From: a virus
Virus record (IMG/VR): IMGVR_UViG_3300030104_006433
Coordinates: 78,986-142,985 of that record
DNA length: 64,000 nt
Reading direction: 5' to 3' (one strand)
Under the pieces are notes generated by a model, which worked only from the letters and a program-made list of their open reading frames with translations, was not told the origin of the DNA and ran no database searches. The position numbers were made by a program, and so were the translations under genes. Shown here in pieces: positions 51,834 to 60,117 of the stretch; position 1 is the stretch's first letter; every line of letters starts with the position of its first letter.

Positions 51834-52874
51834 ATGAGTGTAAAAAGTACAATAAAAACAAAATTTGTTAAAAAATATGAATGGGTAGGAGATGTAGACT
51901 CTTATGTAGAACCAGATTCAAATGAACATTCAGAAAAATACAATGAACCAAATAGGGATTATGATTCAAAGTATAAACCAACTAAGGATGACATCAAAAC
52001 ATTCCCTGATTTACAGAATGGCCCTTCATCATTAATACAGGGTTCTCCTGTAGAAATACAACAAGTAGGGATTCATAATTTTAGATTACCTTTAAGATAT
52101 AAAACAAGAGATAATGGTGATATAGAATTAGAAACTAAAGTAACAGGAACTGTATCACTTGAAGCACATAAAAAAGGAATAAATATGTCTCGTATTATGA
52201 GATCATTTTATGAATTTAAAAATGATACTTTTAGTATAGATAAATTAGAAACAGTTTTATCTGCTTATCAAGATAAATTAAAATCATTTGATTCTAAAAT
52301 AGCACTCAAATTCTCATATCCTATAATTCAAAAATCACTAAGATCAGATAATGAGGGATATCAATATTATGATGTTACTTTAGAGGGTGATTTAAATAAA
52401 CAAGGTGAATTAAGAAAAATAATTCATTTTGATTTTGTATATTCATCAGCTTGTCCATGTTCTTATGAATTAGCTGAATTTGCTAGGAAATATAGAAACA
52501 AAGCAACAGTATCCCATTCACAAAGATCAGTAACTAGAGTATCAATTGAATTTGATGAAATGGTTTGGATAGAAGAATTACAAGAAATGTGTGCTAAAGC
52601 ATTACAAACAGAAACACAAGTAGTTGTTAAAAGAGAAGATGAAATGGCATTTGCTGAATTAAATGGATCATATTTAAAATTTGTTGAAGACGCAGCTAGA
52701 TTGTTATATGAACAATTAATTGAAGATAAAAGAATTAAAGATTTTAGAGTAATATGTTCACATCAAGAATCATTACATTCACATGATGCTGTATCAGTTA
52801 TATTAGCTCCAAATAGTAAATTTTGTGGAGATGTACCTCATGAATTATGGTCAAGTTTAATACATATTTCTTGA
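51834..52874 (+). CDS. folE2: GTP cyclohydrolase FolE2 (type IB)
   Basis: 346 residues. IQQVGIHNFRLPLRY, INMSRIMR, SSACPCSYE (Cys207 and Cys209), VSHSQRS, MCAKALQTETQVVVKREDE, FAELNG and HSHDAVSVI match the FolE2/GCYH-IB signature; the CPC cysteine, a Glu and a His bind the metal. The enzyme opens GTP to dihydroneopterin triphosphate, the first step of preQ0 synthesis. It completes the path with QueD, QueE and QueC. N-terminal 65 residues are an extra hydrophilic stretch. Confidence 0.92.
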   Translation: MSVKSTIKTKFVKKYEWVGDVDSYVEPDSNEHSEKYNEPNRDYDSKYKPTKDDIKTFPDLQNGPSSLIQGSPVEIQQVGIHNFRLPLRYKTRDNGDIELETKVTGTVSLEAHKKGINMSRIMRSFYEFKNDTFSIDKLETVLSAYQDKLKSFDSKIALKFSYPIIQKSLRSDNEGYQYYDVTLEGDLNKQGELRKIIHFDFVYSSACPCSYELAEFARKYRNKATVSHSQRSVTRVSIEFDEMVWIEELQEMCAKALQTETQVVVKREDEMAFAELNGSYLKFVEDAARLLYEQLIEDKRIKDFRVICSHQESLHSHDAVSVILAPNSKFCGDVPHELWSSLIHIS

Positions 52875-52900
52875 AACCTATAAAAAAAATAAAGGCTACA

Positions 52901-53002
52901 ATGAAAGAAATTTATGATGCGATGCGTCCAAATGTTTATCGTAACCGAAAAAAATACACAAGAAAAAATAAACATAAAAATAAAAGTTATGACAAAAGTT
53001 AA
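52901..53002 (+). CDS. Hypothetical small basic protein, 33 aa
   Basis: MKEIYDAMRPNVYRNRKKYT followed by a Lys/Arg/Asn tail. It starts after an A-rich leader and overlaps the MazG-like start by 14 nt. Highly basic, so it may bind nucleic acid. Short enough that chance cannot be excluded. Confidence 0.4.
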   Translation: MKEIYDAMRPNVYRNRKKYTRKNKHKNKSYDKS

Positions 53003-53684
53003 AAAAAGAACATTAAATGAGTATAGACAAGTAAAAGATGCTTCTTATACCCCACCAAAAAAAGGACAAAAATTTGAAATACCAAAATTTGATCCCCAAA
53101 CAGGAGAACTAAATCCTTATTATTTAGAATTAACAGGAAAAGATAGTTTCAATCAATTAGAAATACCTTTTGAATTCCAAACTGATAATGTAGACTTTGT
53201 AAATGAAGTAGAAGAATTTAATAGAACTTTTGGTAAACCGAATAATTATAAACCAACAATACCAGCCAAAAAAGAATGGCAATTTGTATATGATTTTATA
53301 CTCGAAGAACTTGAAGAATATAAAGAAGCATGCGAGCGAGGTGACATCGTGGAAGTTTTGGATGCTTTGTGTGATATTACTTACGTTTCCCTTGGGAACG
53401 GTGTTATGTTACATGGCCTTAAGGATAAGATTTGGCCCGCGTATCAAGAAGTACAAGATTCAAATATGTCAAAATCTTGTAAAACTAAAGAAGAAGCAAT
53501 CAAAACTGTCTATAAAAGAAGTGAGGAACAAGGTGAGGAATGTCATTTTGAAAAAGTAGGAGATAGATATGTTGTTTATAGAACAAGAGATAGAAAAGTA
53601 ATGAAATCAATAAATTACTTTAGACCTGATTTACATCAATTTTTCACACCAGAAGAAACTGAAGGAGCAATTAAGAATGTATAA
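52989..53684 (+). CDS. MazG-like nucleotide pyrophosphohydrolase
   Basis: 231 residues from the ATG at 52989; upstream in-frame ATGs exist from 52914, but that stretch overlaps the small basic gene and looks non-protein-like. EWQFVYDFILEELEEYKEAC, GDIVEVLDALCDITYVSLGN and LHGLKDKIWPAYQEVQDSNM carry the paired acidic residues of MazG/HisE-type NTP pyrophosphatases. The enzyme may clean or shape the nucleotide pool. It is followed at once by the polymerase (8-nt overlap). Confidence 0.75.
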   Translation: MTKVKKRTLNEYRQVKDASYTPPKKGQKFEIPKFDPQTGELNPYYLELTGKDSFNQLEIPFEFQTDNVDFVNEVEEFNRTFGKPNNYKPTIPAKKEWQFVYDFILEELEEYKEACERGDIVEVLDALCDITYVSLGNGVMLHGLKDKIWPAYQEVQDSNMSKSCKTKEEAIKTVYKRSEEQGEECHFEKVGDRYVVYRTRDRKVMKSINYFRPDLHQFFTPEETEGAIKNV

Positions 53685-55470
53685 AAAATGTTATGCTAAA
53701 AAAATAAAGGGTAGTCTAAATCAATTTGAAATAGATTTGTGGACAGACTCAGGACATGAAAAATTAGAATGGACTAATTATGCTTATAAAGAATGTCATG
53801 AAGCAGATGCTACCCATATAGGTTTAAATGGTCACCCCTTGATAAAAACTCAAAAATGGAAAAGAGGTGATGATAAAATCCACTTCAATGATATGAAACC
53901 TTATCAGAAGTTCCTGATAGAAAAATATGGAACAAATGATGAGGTTTCTACAACTCACAATGAAATGTTTTTTGATATTGAAACTGAAATGGGGGATGCC
54001 TTAACAGTTGAATATATAGAATCTGCGCCTAAGAAAGTAACATCTATTGCTTGGTATGATAAAAGGGTTGACCAATGGGGAATACTAATTTTAGACCCTA
54101 AAAAACAATTAGAACATACTAAAGCTAGAAATAAAGAAATAACACCAGTACTTACAGAACATGATTTACTAATGAAATTTTTAGGTAAATTAGAAGAAAT
54201 TGAACCTGATATTTTAGTAGGATATAATAGTGATTATTTTGATATACCTTATCTATATTACAGAATGTGTAATGTATTAGGCCCAGAATTAGCTAGAAGA
54301 ATATCACCTTTAGGTAGAGTAAAATGTAGAAAAGGAAATGAATATTGGTTTAAAAAAGATACATTTGTGACTATTGAAGGAATTGAATCTTTGGATTATA
54401 TTAGAATGCATAGAAAATATAGTTGGGCAGATGAACCAAGTTGGAAATTAGATGCTATTGGAGAAAAATATGCTGGTGTAAATAAAATTGAATATGAGGG
54501 CTCATTAGATAGATTATTTGAAACTGATATTCATAAATTTATAGAGTATAACTTTATGGATGTTAAAATCTTAGTTGAACTAGATAAAAAATTAGAATAC
54601 TTAGCCCTAACAAAAAATCTATCCCATAAAGGTAAACATAATTATAGTGAAGTATATGCTAATACTAACACACAAGATGGCGCAATTTCAGCTTACTTAT
54701 TAGGTAAAGGAATTATACCACCAAACAAAGATCCACATATCAATTACAAAGATAGTTATGCTGGTGGTTATTTATTTTGTCCTAAAGCAGGAATCTATAA
54801 TTATATGTTTGATGAGGATTTAACATCACTATATCCTTCAATTATCATGTCTTTAAACATAGGTAAAGAAACATTAATGGCTCGTATAATAGATGCTGAT
54901 GATAGAAATAATAGATTAGGATTAAATGATTTGATTCAAAAAGATCCAAATGAAACCGTTCTTATAAGAAATAATAAAGATCAAAGAGCTGAATTAACAA
55001 TAGGTCAATTGCTAAAATTTATTAAAGAAAAAAGATGGACAATATCAGCAAATGGTACAATGTATGCTACAAATAGACAATCAGTTTTATCTACAATTTT
55101 AGCTAAATGGTTTAATGAAAGAGTAAAATATAAAAAAGCTAAGAAGAAAGCAGCTAAAGCTAAGGATAAAGATTTAGAGGCTTCATTTCATATGAAACAA
55201 TATACAATGAAAATTTTGCTAAATAGTTTATATGGTGCCACAGCTTTAAGTAGTTTTAGATATGGTAATAGAGTATTATCAAAATCAATCACATTAGCAG
55301 GACAAAGAATTATTCAAGAAAGCGCTTTATGTGCTAATAGACATATGAATAAAGTTATAAAAGGTGAAATTGAATTAAATTTAAATCAAAAATCAAAACC
55401 AAATAAAAAAGAAAGAACTAACGATCCTAAAATTGAAAGAAATATAAGCCCAAGACCTTATGGAATTTAA
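53677..55470 (+). CDS. 43A: DNA polymerase family B (gp43-like), N-terminal part
   Basis: 597 residues. Exonuclease motifs: MFFDIETEMG (Asp100, Glu102), VGYNSDYFDIPYLY and EYNFMDVKILVEL. Polymerase motif A: DEDLTSLYPSIIMSLN (Asp381). Motif B: MKILLNSLYGATALSSFRYG. The frame then stops after a lysine-rich stretch (KSKPNKKERTNDPKIERNIS) and motif C is in a separate gene at 55739. So the replicative polymerase is split between fingers and the second palm motif. Overlaps the MazG-like gene by 8 nt. Confidence 0.9.
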   Translation: MYKKCYAKKIKGSLNQFEIDLWTDSGHEKLEWTNYAYKECHEADATHIGLNGHPLIKTQKWKRGDDKIHFNDMKPYQKFLIEKYGTNDEVSTTHNEMFFDIETEMGDALTVEYIESAPKKVTSIAWYDKRVDQWGILILDPKKQLEHTKARNKEITPVLTEHDLLMKFLGKLEEIEPDILVGYNSDYFDIPYLYYRMCNVLGPELARRISPLGRVKCRKGNEYWFKKDTFVTIEGIESLDYIRMHRKYSWADEPSWKLDAIGEKYAGVNKIEYEGSLDRLFETDIHKFIEYNFMDVKILVELDKKLEYLALTKNLSHKGKHNYSEVYANTNTQDGAISAYLLGKGIIPPNKDPHINYKDSYAGGYLFCPKAGIYNYMFDEDLTSLYPSIIMSLNIGKETLMARIIDADDRNNRLGLNDLIQKDPNETVLIRNNKDQRAELTIGQLLKFIKEKRWTISANGTMYATNRQSVLSTILAKWFNERVKYKKAKKKAAKAKDKDLEASFHMKQYTMKILLNSLYGATALSSFRYGNRVLSKSITLAGQRIIQESALCANRHMNKVIKGEIELNLNQKSKPNKKERTNDPKIERNISPRPYGI

Positions 55471-55481
55471 AACTAAAATAT

Positions 55482-55742
55482 ATGCTGAGTAAACAATCAA
55501 TTAGAAAAGAACATACCATTTATTTAAATAATGTTCAAATGACTAAAGAAGAAATTATTGAAATATCAAAAGATTTTAATGAGAAAGAAGAGTTACATTT
55601 TAGAAAGATGTTAAAGCAGGGTGGAACACTTAAAATCAAAGAATTAGTGTTTGATATTAAAAGATATGAATATAAACAAAGGAATAGCAAAGGTGAATTT
55701 GATGAACCAGCTAGACCACACAGACCAGAAGATTGGGAATGA
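55482..55742 (+). CDS. Small protein inserted between polymerase halves, 86 aa
   Basis: Basic, helical start (MLSKQSIRKEHTIYLNNVQM), then EEIIEISKDFNEKEELHFRK and an end FDEPARPHRPEDWE. Not a homing endonuclease by any visible motif. It uses a third frame, 11 nt after the first polymerase part, and overlaps the second part by 4 nt (ATGA). It may be a polymerase bridging subunit, or what remains of the interdomain region. Function unknown. Confidence 0.65.
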   Translation: MLSKQSIRKEHTIYLNNVQMTKEEIIEISKDFNEKEELHFRKMLKQGGTLKIKELVFDIKRYEYKQRNSKGEFDEPARPHRPEDWE

Positions 55743-56698
55743 AACATTTAGAAGACACACCATGGTGGATTTGCGATCCTGAAGACGAAAATTATTGTGC
55801 TTATGTAGATACAGATAGTAATTATTTTCACGCTGAACCTGTACTTAGACATTTATATCCTAATTTAGATGAAATGTCTGATCAAGAAAAAGACAATAAA
55901 TTAGAAGAAATAGCTTTAGCTTATCAAGATATTATAACAGACCATTATGATATTTTAGCTAAGGAGACATTTAACGTTCATAAATTTCCTTGGTTTAAAG
56001 ATAGAGAAAAAGACCATTGGTTAGAAATGAAAACTGAATGTATAATAAGATCAGGTTATTTTAGAGCCACTAGAAGATATGCTCAATGGATTACTAAACA
56101 AGAGGGTGTTGAGAAAGAAACACTTGATATTAAAGGACTAGAATTTAAAAAAGCTAATTTTCCTCCTATATTAGGTAAATTTTTTAAAAGTGCTTTAATT
56201 GATGTTCTAAAAGGAACACAACAAGAAGAAATTGACCAAAGAGTAAAAGCATTTAAAAAAGAAATATTAGAAGGTAAAATACCTTTAACACAATTGGGTA
56301 ACCCAACATCAGTAAAAACATTAAACAAATACACAGAAAGAAAAGCTAGGGCTGGAGAAATGTTTTCTGTGATAGCTAAAGGAGCACCTGCTTCTGTTAA
56401 AGCAACAATAGCCTATAATGATTTAATTAGGTTTTGGAATTTAAGTGGAAAGCACAGTTATATAGCACAAGGTGATAAGGTTAAATGGATTTATTTAAAA
56501 CCAAACACCTACCAAATTGAGGCCCTAGCTTTTTTAGAATTTGATTTACCTAAAAAAATAAAAGATTTTTTAGAAGAATATGCTGATAGAAAAAAAGTAT
56601 TTGAAAGTATATTATTAAATAAATTAGAAGGATTCTATTCAGATTTAGGATGGAATTTAAATTTAAACCCTTATATTAATAAGTTTTTTGAATTATGA
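55739..56698 (+). CDS. 43B: DNA polymerase family B (gp43-like), C-terminal part
   Basis: 319 residues from the ATG in the ATGA overlap. Motif C, YVDTDS, at 22-27 with both metal-binding Asp residues (24, 26), then SGYFRATRRYAQW and GLEFKKANFPPIL, and a thumb-like C-terminus ending in NPYINKFFEL. It is complementary to the part at 53677: together they cover all motifs. The two must join to be active, as in other T4-like phages with split gp43. Confidence 0.87.
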   Translation: MKHLEDTPWWICDPEDENYCAYVDTDSNYFHAEPVLRHLYPNLDEMSDQEKDNKLEEIALAYQDIITDHYDILAKETFNVHKFPWFKDREKDHWLEMKTECIIRSGYFRATRRYAQWITKQEGVEKETLDIKGLEFKKANFPPILGKFFKSALIDVLKGTQQEEIDQRVKAFKKEILEGKIPLTQLGNPTSVKTLNKYTERKARAGEMFSVIAKGAPASVKATIAYNDLIRFWNLSGKHSYIAQGDKVKWIYLKPNTYQIEALAFLEFDLPKKIKDFLEEYADRKKVFESILLNKLEGFYSDLGWNLNLNPYINKFFEL

Positions 56699-57432
56699 TA
56701 AATAAAAATATATTACAAAATGTTATCTCTAAATATTATTTAGGTGAGATAGAAAGAGTAAAATGGGAAATTGAAGATAACCAATTAACAGTTAATTTTA
56801 TAACTCCAAGCAGAATGGTGTTAGGTAGTGTGAAATGTAATGATTTTCCATTAGAAAACGCTGATTTAGCTATATATCATACTAAAAAATTATCAAACCT
56901 TATTTCAATATGTAACGGAGATTTACTATTAGAGTTAGAAAAACAAAAGGAAATGTTATTAAAACTTAATATATCTGATTCTAACTTTAATTTATCTTAT
57001 GCATTATCAGATCCATTATTAATTAAAAGTACAGGTAAAGCAAAACCAGTAGAAGGTTGGGACATTGAATTAGAAATGACAAGAAATGAAATAGGTAACA
57101 TATTAAAAGCTAAAAGCGCTTTATCTGAAATTGATAATATGTTAGTTACATCTACAAAAGATTTAGATGGAGAAGATGTTTGTGAGTTTGTGTTTGGAGA
57201 TGAAGCAGGACATAATAATAAAATAACTTACCAATTGAAAGGTAAAATAGACAAAGAAAATATTAAAATTAGATACAACTCAGATATGTTAAAAACAATA
57301 TTAAATGCTAATAAAGATGTAGATGATGGAGTATTTAAAATATCCAAAGAAGGATTAATGCATTTATCATTTAAAAATGATGAAATTGAAAGTGAATATT
57401 ACATGGTTCCACAAGAAGATGGAGTTTTGTAA
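56695..57432 (+). CDS. 45: Sliding clamp (gp45-like)
   Basis: 245 residues (T4 gp45 is 228). NILQNVISKYYLGEIERVKW, ITPSRMVLGSVKCNDFP, LLKLNISDSNFNLSYALSDP and the end IESEYYMVPQEDGVL agree with T4-like clamps, which ring DNA and hold the polymerase. Overlaps the polymerase part by 4 nt. Trimeric in T4. The clamp loader genes are 3.3 kb downstream rather than adjacent. Confidence 0.82.
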   Translation: MINKNILQNVISKYYLGEIERVKWEIEDNQLTVNFITPSRMVLGSVKCNDFPLENADLAIYHTKKLSNLISICNGDLLLELEKQKEMLLKLNISDSNFNLSYALSDPLLIKSTGKAKPVEGWDIELEMTRNEIGNILKAKSALSEIDNMLVTSTKDLDGEDVCEFVFGDEAGHNNKITYQLKGKIDKENIKIRYNSDMLKTILNANKDVDDGVFKISKEGLMHLSFKNDEIESEYYMVPQEDGVL

Positions 57433-57460
57433 ATAGAAAATTTTTTATATATATTTATTA
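57426..57460 (+). promoter_or_regulatory. Hybrid promoter before hsp20
   Basis: TTTG at 57426-57429 overlaps the clamp stop region; ATATATT at 57449 follows 23 nt later and contains the late-like ATATTTATTA (57451-57460). Confidence 0.45.
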
Positions 57461-57485
57461 ATGCAAAACTTAGGATGCAAAACCG

Positions 57486-57512
57486 GCTCACCAAAATGGG
57501 AGCTATTTTATT
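57486..57512 (+). terminator. Possible terminator or leader hairpin
   Basis: GCTC(A)CC/GGGAGC (57486-57492 with 57498-57503) with one bulged A, followed by TATTTTATT. It is a moderate stem with a T-rich tail; it may partly terminate clamp transcripts or structure the hsp20 leader. Confidence 0.45.
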
Positions 57513-57535
57513 AACAAAACATAAATTTAAGAATT

Positions 57536-57979
57536 ATGACTTATCTAAGAGAAATAGAACAAGGCCTAGCGCCAAGAATAACATCACCTTTTGACATACT
57601 TGTTAGAAATTTCTTCAACACCGAAGAACCTTTTCACCCTTTACAATCAATTAAACTTAAACATCCAGTTGATGTTTATGAAGATAATGATGGTCTTCAT
57701 TTGGAAGTAGCTTGTACTGGGTTGACTAAAGAAGATGTAAACCTTGATATCGAGGGAGACATTTTAAAAGTTAGCTATACAAAACCTGAAAATGAGGATA
57801 TTAATAGAGAATATCACTACTCAGGTATAGCTAAAAGATCATTCAATTTTGGTTACAAAGTAGCTAATAAATTTAGATTATCTGAAGCTGAAGCTAAAAT
57901 GGAGAATGGATTATTAACAGTTACAGTTCCATATTCTCCTCATGTAGTAACAAAACCACTATCAATAAAAATTAAGTAA
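57536..57979 (+). CDS. Small heat shock protein (Hsp20 family)
   Basis: 147 residues. The alpha-crystallin domain covers about 40-147: HPVDVYEDNDGLHLEVACTG, LTKEDVNLDIEGDILKVSYT, KRSFNFGYKVANKF and ENGLLTVTVPYSPH. It lacks the usual C-terminal IxI beyond KPLSIKIK, which may itself serve. It holds unfolded proteins and passes them to other chaperones. T4-like marine phages often carry one. Here it precedes GroES and GroEL. Confidence 0.9.
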   Translation: MTYLREIEQGLAPRITSPFDILVRNFFNTEEPFHPLQSIKLKHPVDVYEDNDGLHLEVACTGLTKEDVNLDIEGDILKVSYTKPENEDINREYHYSGIAKRSFNFGYKVANKFRLSEAEAKMENGLLTVTVPYSPHVVTKPLSIKIK

Positions 57980-57997
57980 GAAAATCGCATCCTAGGT

Positions 57998-58026
57998 TTT
58001 GCTTATTAAGATATTTTTATTATATT
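57998..58026 (+). promoter_or_regulatory. Early-type promoter of groES-groEL
   Basis: TTTGCTT at 57998-58004 and TTATATT at 58020-58026, box starts 22 nt apart (23 from the preceding T). The groES ATG is 25 nt beyond. Confidence 0.58.
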
Positions 58027-58051
58027 CATTTAAACATTATAAAACAACGTT

Positions 58052-58429
58052 ATGACAGAATTAGAAGCATTATTTGATGCAGTTATAGTTAAACCTCAAG
58101 AAGAAGAGGAAACTCAATATGGCTCAATAGTAGTACCTGATCTAGGTAAAGATAGAAATGAACATGGCACAGTAGTAGCTGTGGGGCCTGGAAGACATGT
58201 AGGTGGAGTAGGTTTTGTAGAAACTGAAATTAAAATAGGAGACAATGTTATTTTACCTACCATAGGATTCACTAAATTAGAACACAAAGGAGAAGAATAT
58301 TATATTGGCCAAGAAAATCAAATCTTAGCCAGAGTTAAAAAAGAGGTTAATGTTGAAGATATTTTAGCAGAAACAGAAGTTACACCAGAAGAAATAAAAG
58401 AAATAAAAGAAAGATTAGAAAATGAGTAA
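58052..58429 (+). CDS. groES: Co-chaperonin GroES
   Basis: 125 residues; GroES fold motifs LFDAVIVKPQEEEE, YGSIVVPDLGKD, NEHGTVVAVGPGRHV and IKIGDNVILPTIGF, and EEYYIGQENQILARVKK. A 30-residue acidic helical C-terminal tail beyond normal GroES is present. The lid for the GroEL ring encoded next; last 8 nt overlap groEL. It differs from T4 gp31, which works with host GroEL. Confidence 0.9.
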   Translation: MTELEALFDAVIVKPQEEEETQYGSIVVPDLGKDRNEHGTVVAVGPGRHVGGVGFVETEIKIGDNVILPTIGFTKLEHKGEEYYIGQENQILARVKKEVNVEDILAETEVTPEEIKEIKERLENE

Positions 58430-60050
58430 AATTATAGAATTTGGCCCTGAAGCCAGAAAAAAACTAGTAAAAGGAATAGACCAAATAGCGGATGCTGTAG
58501 TATCTACATTAGGTCCAAATGGTAGAAATGTTATTATTTCAAAACAAAATGAAACTCCACAATCAACAAAAGATGGAGTAACAGTAGCTAAAAATATATC
58601 ATTAGAAGATCCAACTGAAGAATTAGGTGTTCAAATGCTTAAACAAGCAGCTATTAAAACAGCTGATAATGCAGGAGATGGTACAACTACTTCTACTTTA
58701 TTAGCTAGAGAAATAGTTAAAGAAGGTTTAAGTGCTTTAGATAAAAAAGCTAATGCTGTTGATATTAAAAGAGGAATAGATGCCGCTGTAAAGCAAGTTG
58801 TAAAACAATTAAGAACAATTAATGAAGATATTTCATCACCAGAACAATTAGAACAAGTAGCTACAATTTCAGCTAACAATGATGAAAAAGTAGGAAAACT
58901 TATTTCTAGAGCTATGGAAAAAGTAGGCAGAGAAGGTGTTGTTCATATTGAAGAATCTAAAACCGGAGAAACATATCTTGAAACAGTTGAAGGGATGCAA
59001 TTCAATAGAGGATTTAAATCACCTTATTTTGTTACAAATAATAATAATATGACATCTACTTTAAATGATTGTTATGTTTTAATTGCTGATCATACTTTTA
59101 CACAAGTAAAAGAATTACTACCAATATTAGAAAGTGTATCAAATACAAATAAATCACTTTTAATCATTGCTAAAGATATAGATAATGAAGCATTAGCTAC
59201 TCTTATAGTAAATAAAATGAGAGGTACATTAAAAGTATGTGCTGTTAAAGCTCCTGAATTTGGAGATAGACAAAAATTAGTTTTAGATGATATAGCTGTA
59301 TTAACTGGGGGTCAAGTATTTTCTAAAGAAAAAGGAATGAAACTTGAAAAATTTAGTTGGGAATGGTTTGGTGAAGCTAGAGTTGCTACAATCACTAAAG
59401 AAAAAACAACTATTGTAGATGGTAAAGGTAAAGAAGAAGATATTAATAATAGAGTAGAAGAACTATCAAACCAAATTGAACACTCAGAAACACCATTTGA
59501 AATGGAGAGTTTACAAAATAGAATGTCTAAATTTGTAGGTGGGGTAGCTATAGTTCATGTAGGTGGAAATACTGAAACTGAAATGAATGAGAAGAAAGAT
59601 AGAGTTGATGATGCTTTAAATGCTACAAAAGCCGCAATTGAGGAAGGAATATTACCTGGAGGTGGAGTTGCCTTATTAGGAGCTTCATTAAAAGTAGAAT
59701 GCACAGGTAACCCAGATTTTTTGTTTGGTGTTGATATTGTTAAAAAAGCATGTAAAAAACCATTTTTTCAAATTTTATTTAATGCTGGTTTTGATTATGA
59801 AGATGCTAGAGAAATATCATTAGAAGTAGAAGATTTAGATTGGGTTGGATATGATATTAAAAATTATGAAAATGTTAACTTAAAAGATGCGGGAATTATT
59901 GATCCATTTAAAGTAACAAGAAATGCTTTAGAAAATGCAGCTTCAATAGCAGGAACAATTCTATTAACAGAGGCAACAATAGTTGACAAACCGAAAGAAA
60001 ATAATATGCCAGAAATTGATCCCGCTGCAATGATGGGAGGAATGATGTAA
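58422..60050 (+). CDS. groEL: Chaperonin GroEL
   Basis: 542 residues, full length. STLGPNGRNVII, STKDGVTVAKN and NAGDGTTTSTLLAREIV are ATP-site motifs; ILPGGGVALLGASL lies near 418; the end is PAAMMGGMM, the typical Met/Gly tail. The apical domain is divergent from bacteria (FNRGFKSPYFVTNNNNMT, HTFTQVKELLPILESV). A whole GroEL in a phage is uncommon. With GroES and Hsp20 it would fold phage capsid or tail proteins independently of the host. Confidence 0.95.
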   Translation: MSKIIEFGPEARKKLVKGIDQIADAVVSTLGPNGRNVIISKQNETPQSTKDGVTVAKNISLEDPTEELGVQMLKQAAIKTADNAGDGTTTSTLLAREIVKEGLSALDKKANAVDIKRGIDAAVKQVVKQLRTINEDISSPEQLEQVATISANNDEKVGKLISRAMEKVGREGVVHIEESKTGETYLETVEGMQFNRGFKSPYFVTNNNNMTSTLNDCYVLIADHTFTQVKELLPILESVSNTNKSLLIIAKDIDNEALATLIVNKMRGTLKVCAVKAPEFGDRQKLVLDDIAVLTGGQVFSKEKGMKLEKFSWEWFGEARVATITKEKTTIVDGKGKEEDINNRVEELSNQIEHSETPFEMESLQNRMSKFVGGVAIVHVGGNTETEMNEKKDRVDDALNATKAAIEEGILPGGGVALLGASLKVECTGNPDFLFGVDIVKKACKKPFFQILFNAGFDYEDAREISLEVEDLDWVGYDIKNYENVNLKDAGIIDPFKVTRNALENAASIAGTILLTEATIVDKPKENNMPEIDPAAMMGGMM

Positions 60051-60051
60051 T

Positions 60052-60117
60052 ATGGTTTTAGAATTAATATTTTTAATAAGTTGTTTTATATTGACAATCC
60101 TTAAAGACGAAATATGA
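60052..60117 (+). CDS. Small hydrophobic peptide, 21 aa
   Basis: MVLELIFLISCFILTILKDE plus Ile: one membrane segment. It starts 1 nt after the GroEL stop, and its stop overlaps the next ATG by ATGA, which argues for translation. Could also be a coupling leader. Very short, so uncertain. Confidence 0.45.
   Translation: MVLELIFLISCFILTILKDEI

Noticed and set aside
52914-52988. 25-residue N-terminal extension of the MazG-like protein
   Set aside because: Its sequence is not protein-like for the family, it overlaps a small basic gene in another frame, and the ATG at 52989 has a better A-rich leader.
55482-55742. Homing endonuclease in the polymerase gap
   Set aside because: The 86-residue product has none of the GIY-YIG, HNH or LAGLIDADG motifs; kept only as an unknown protein.
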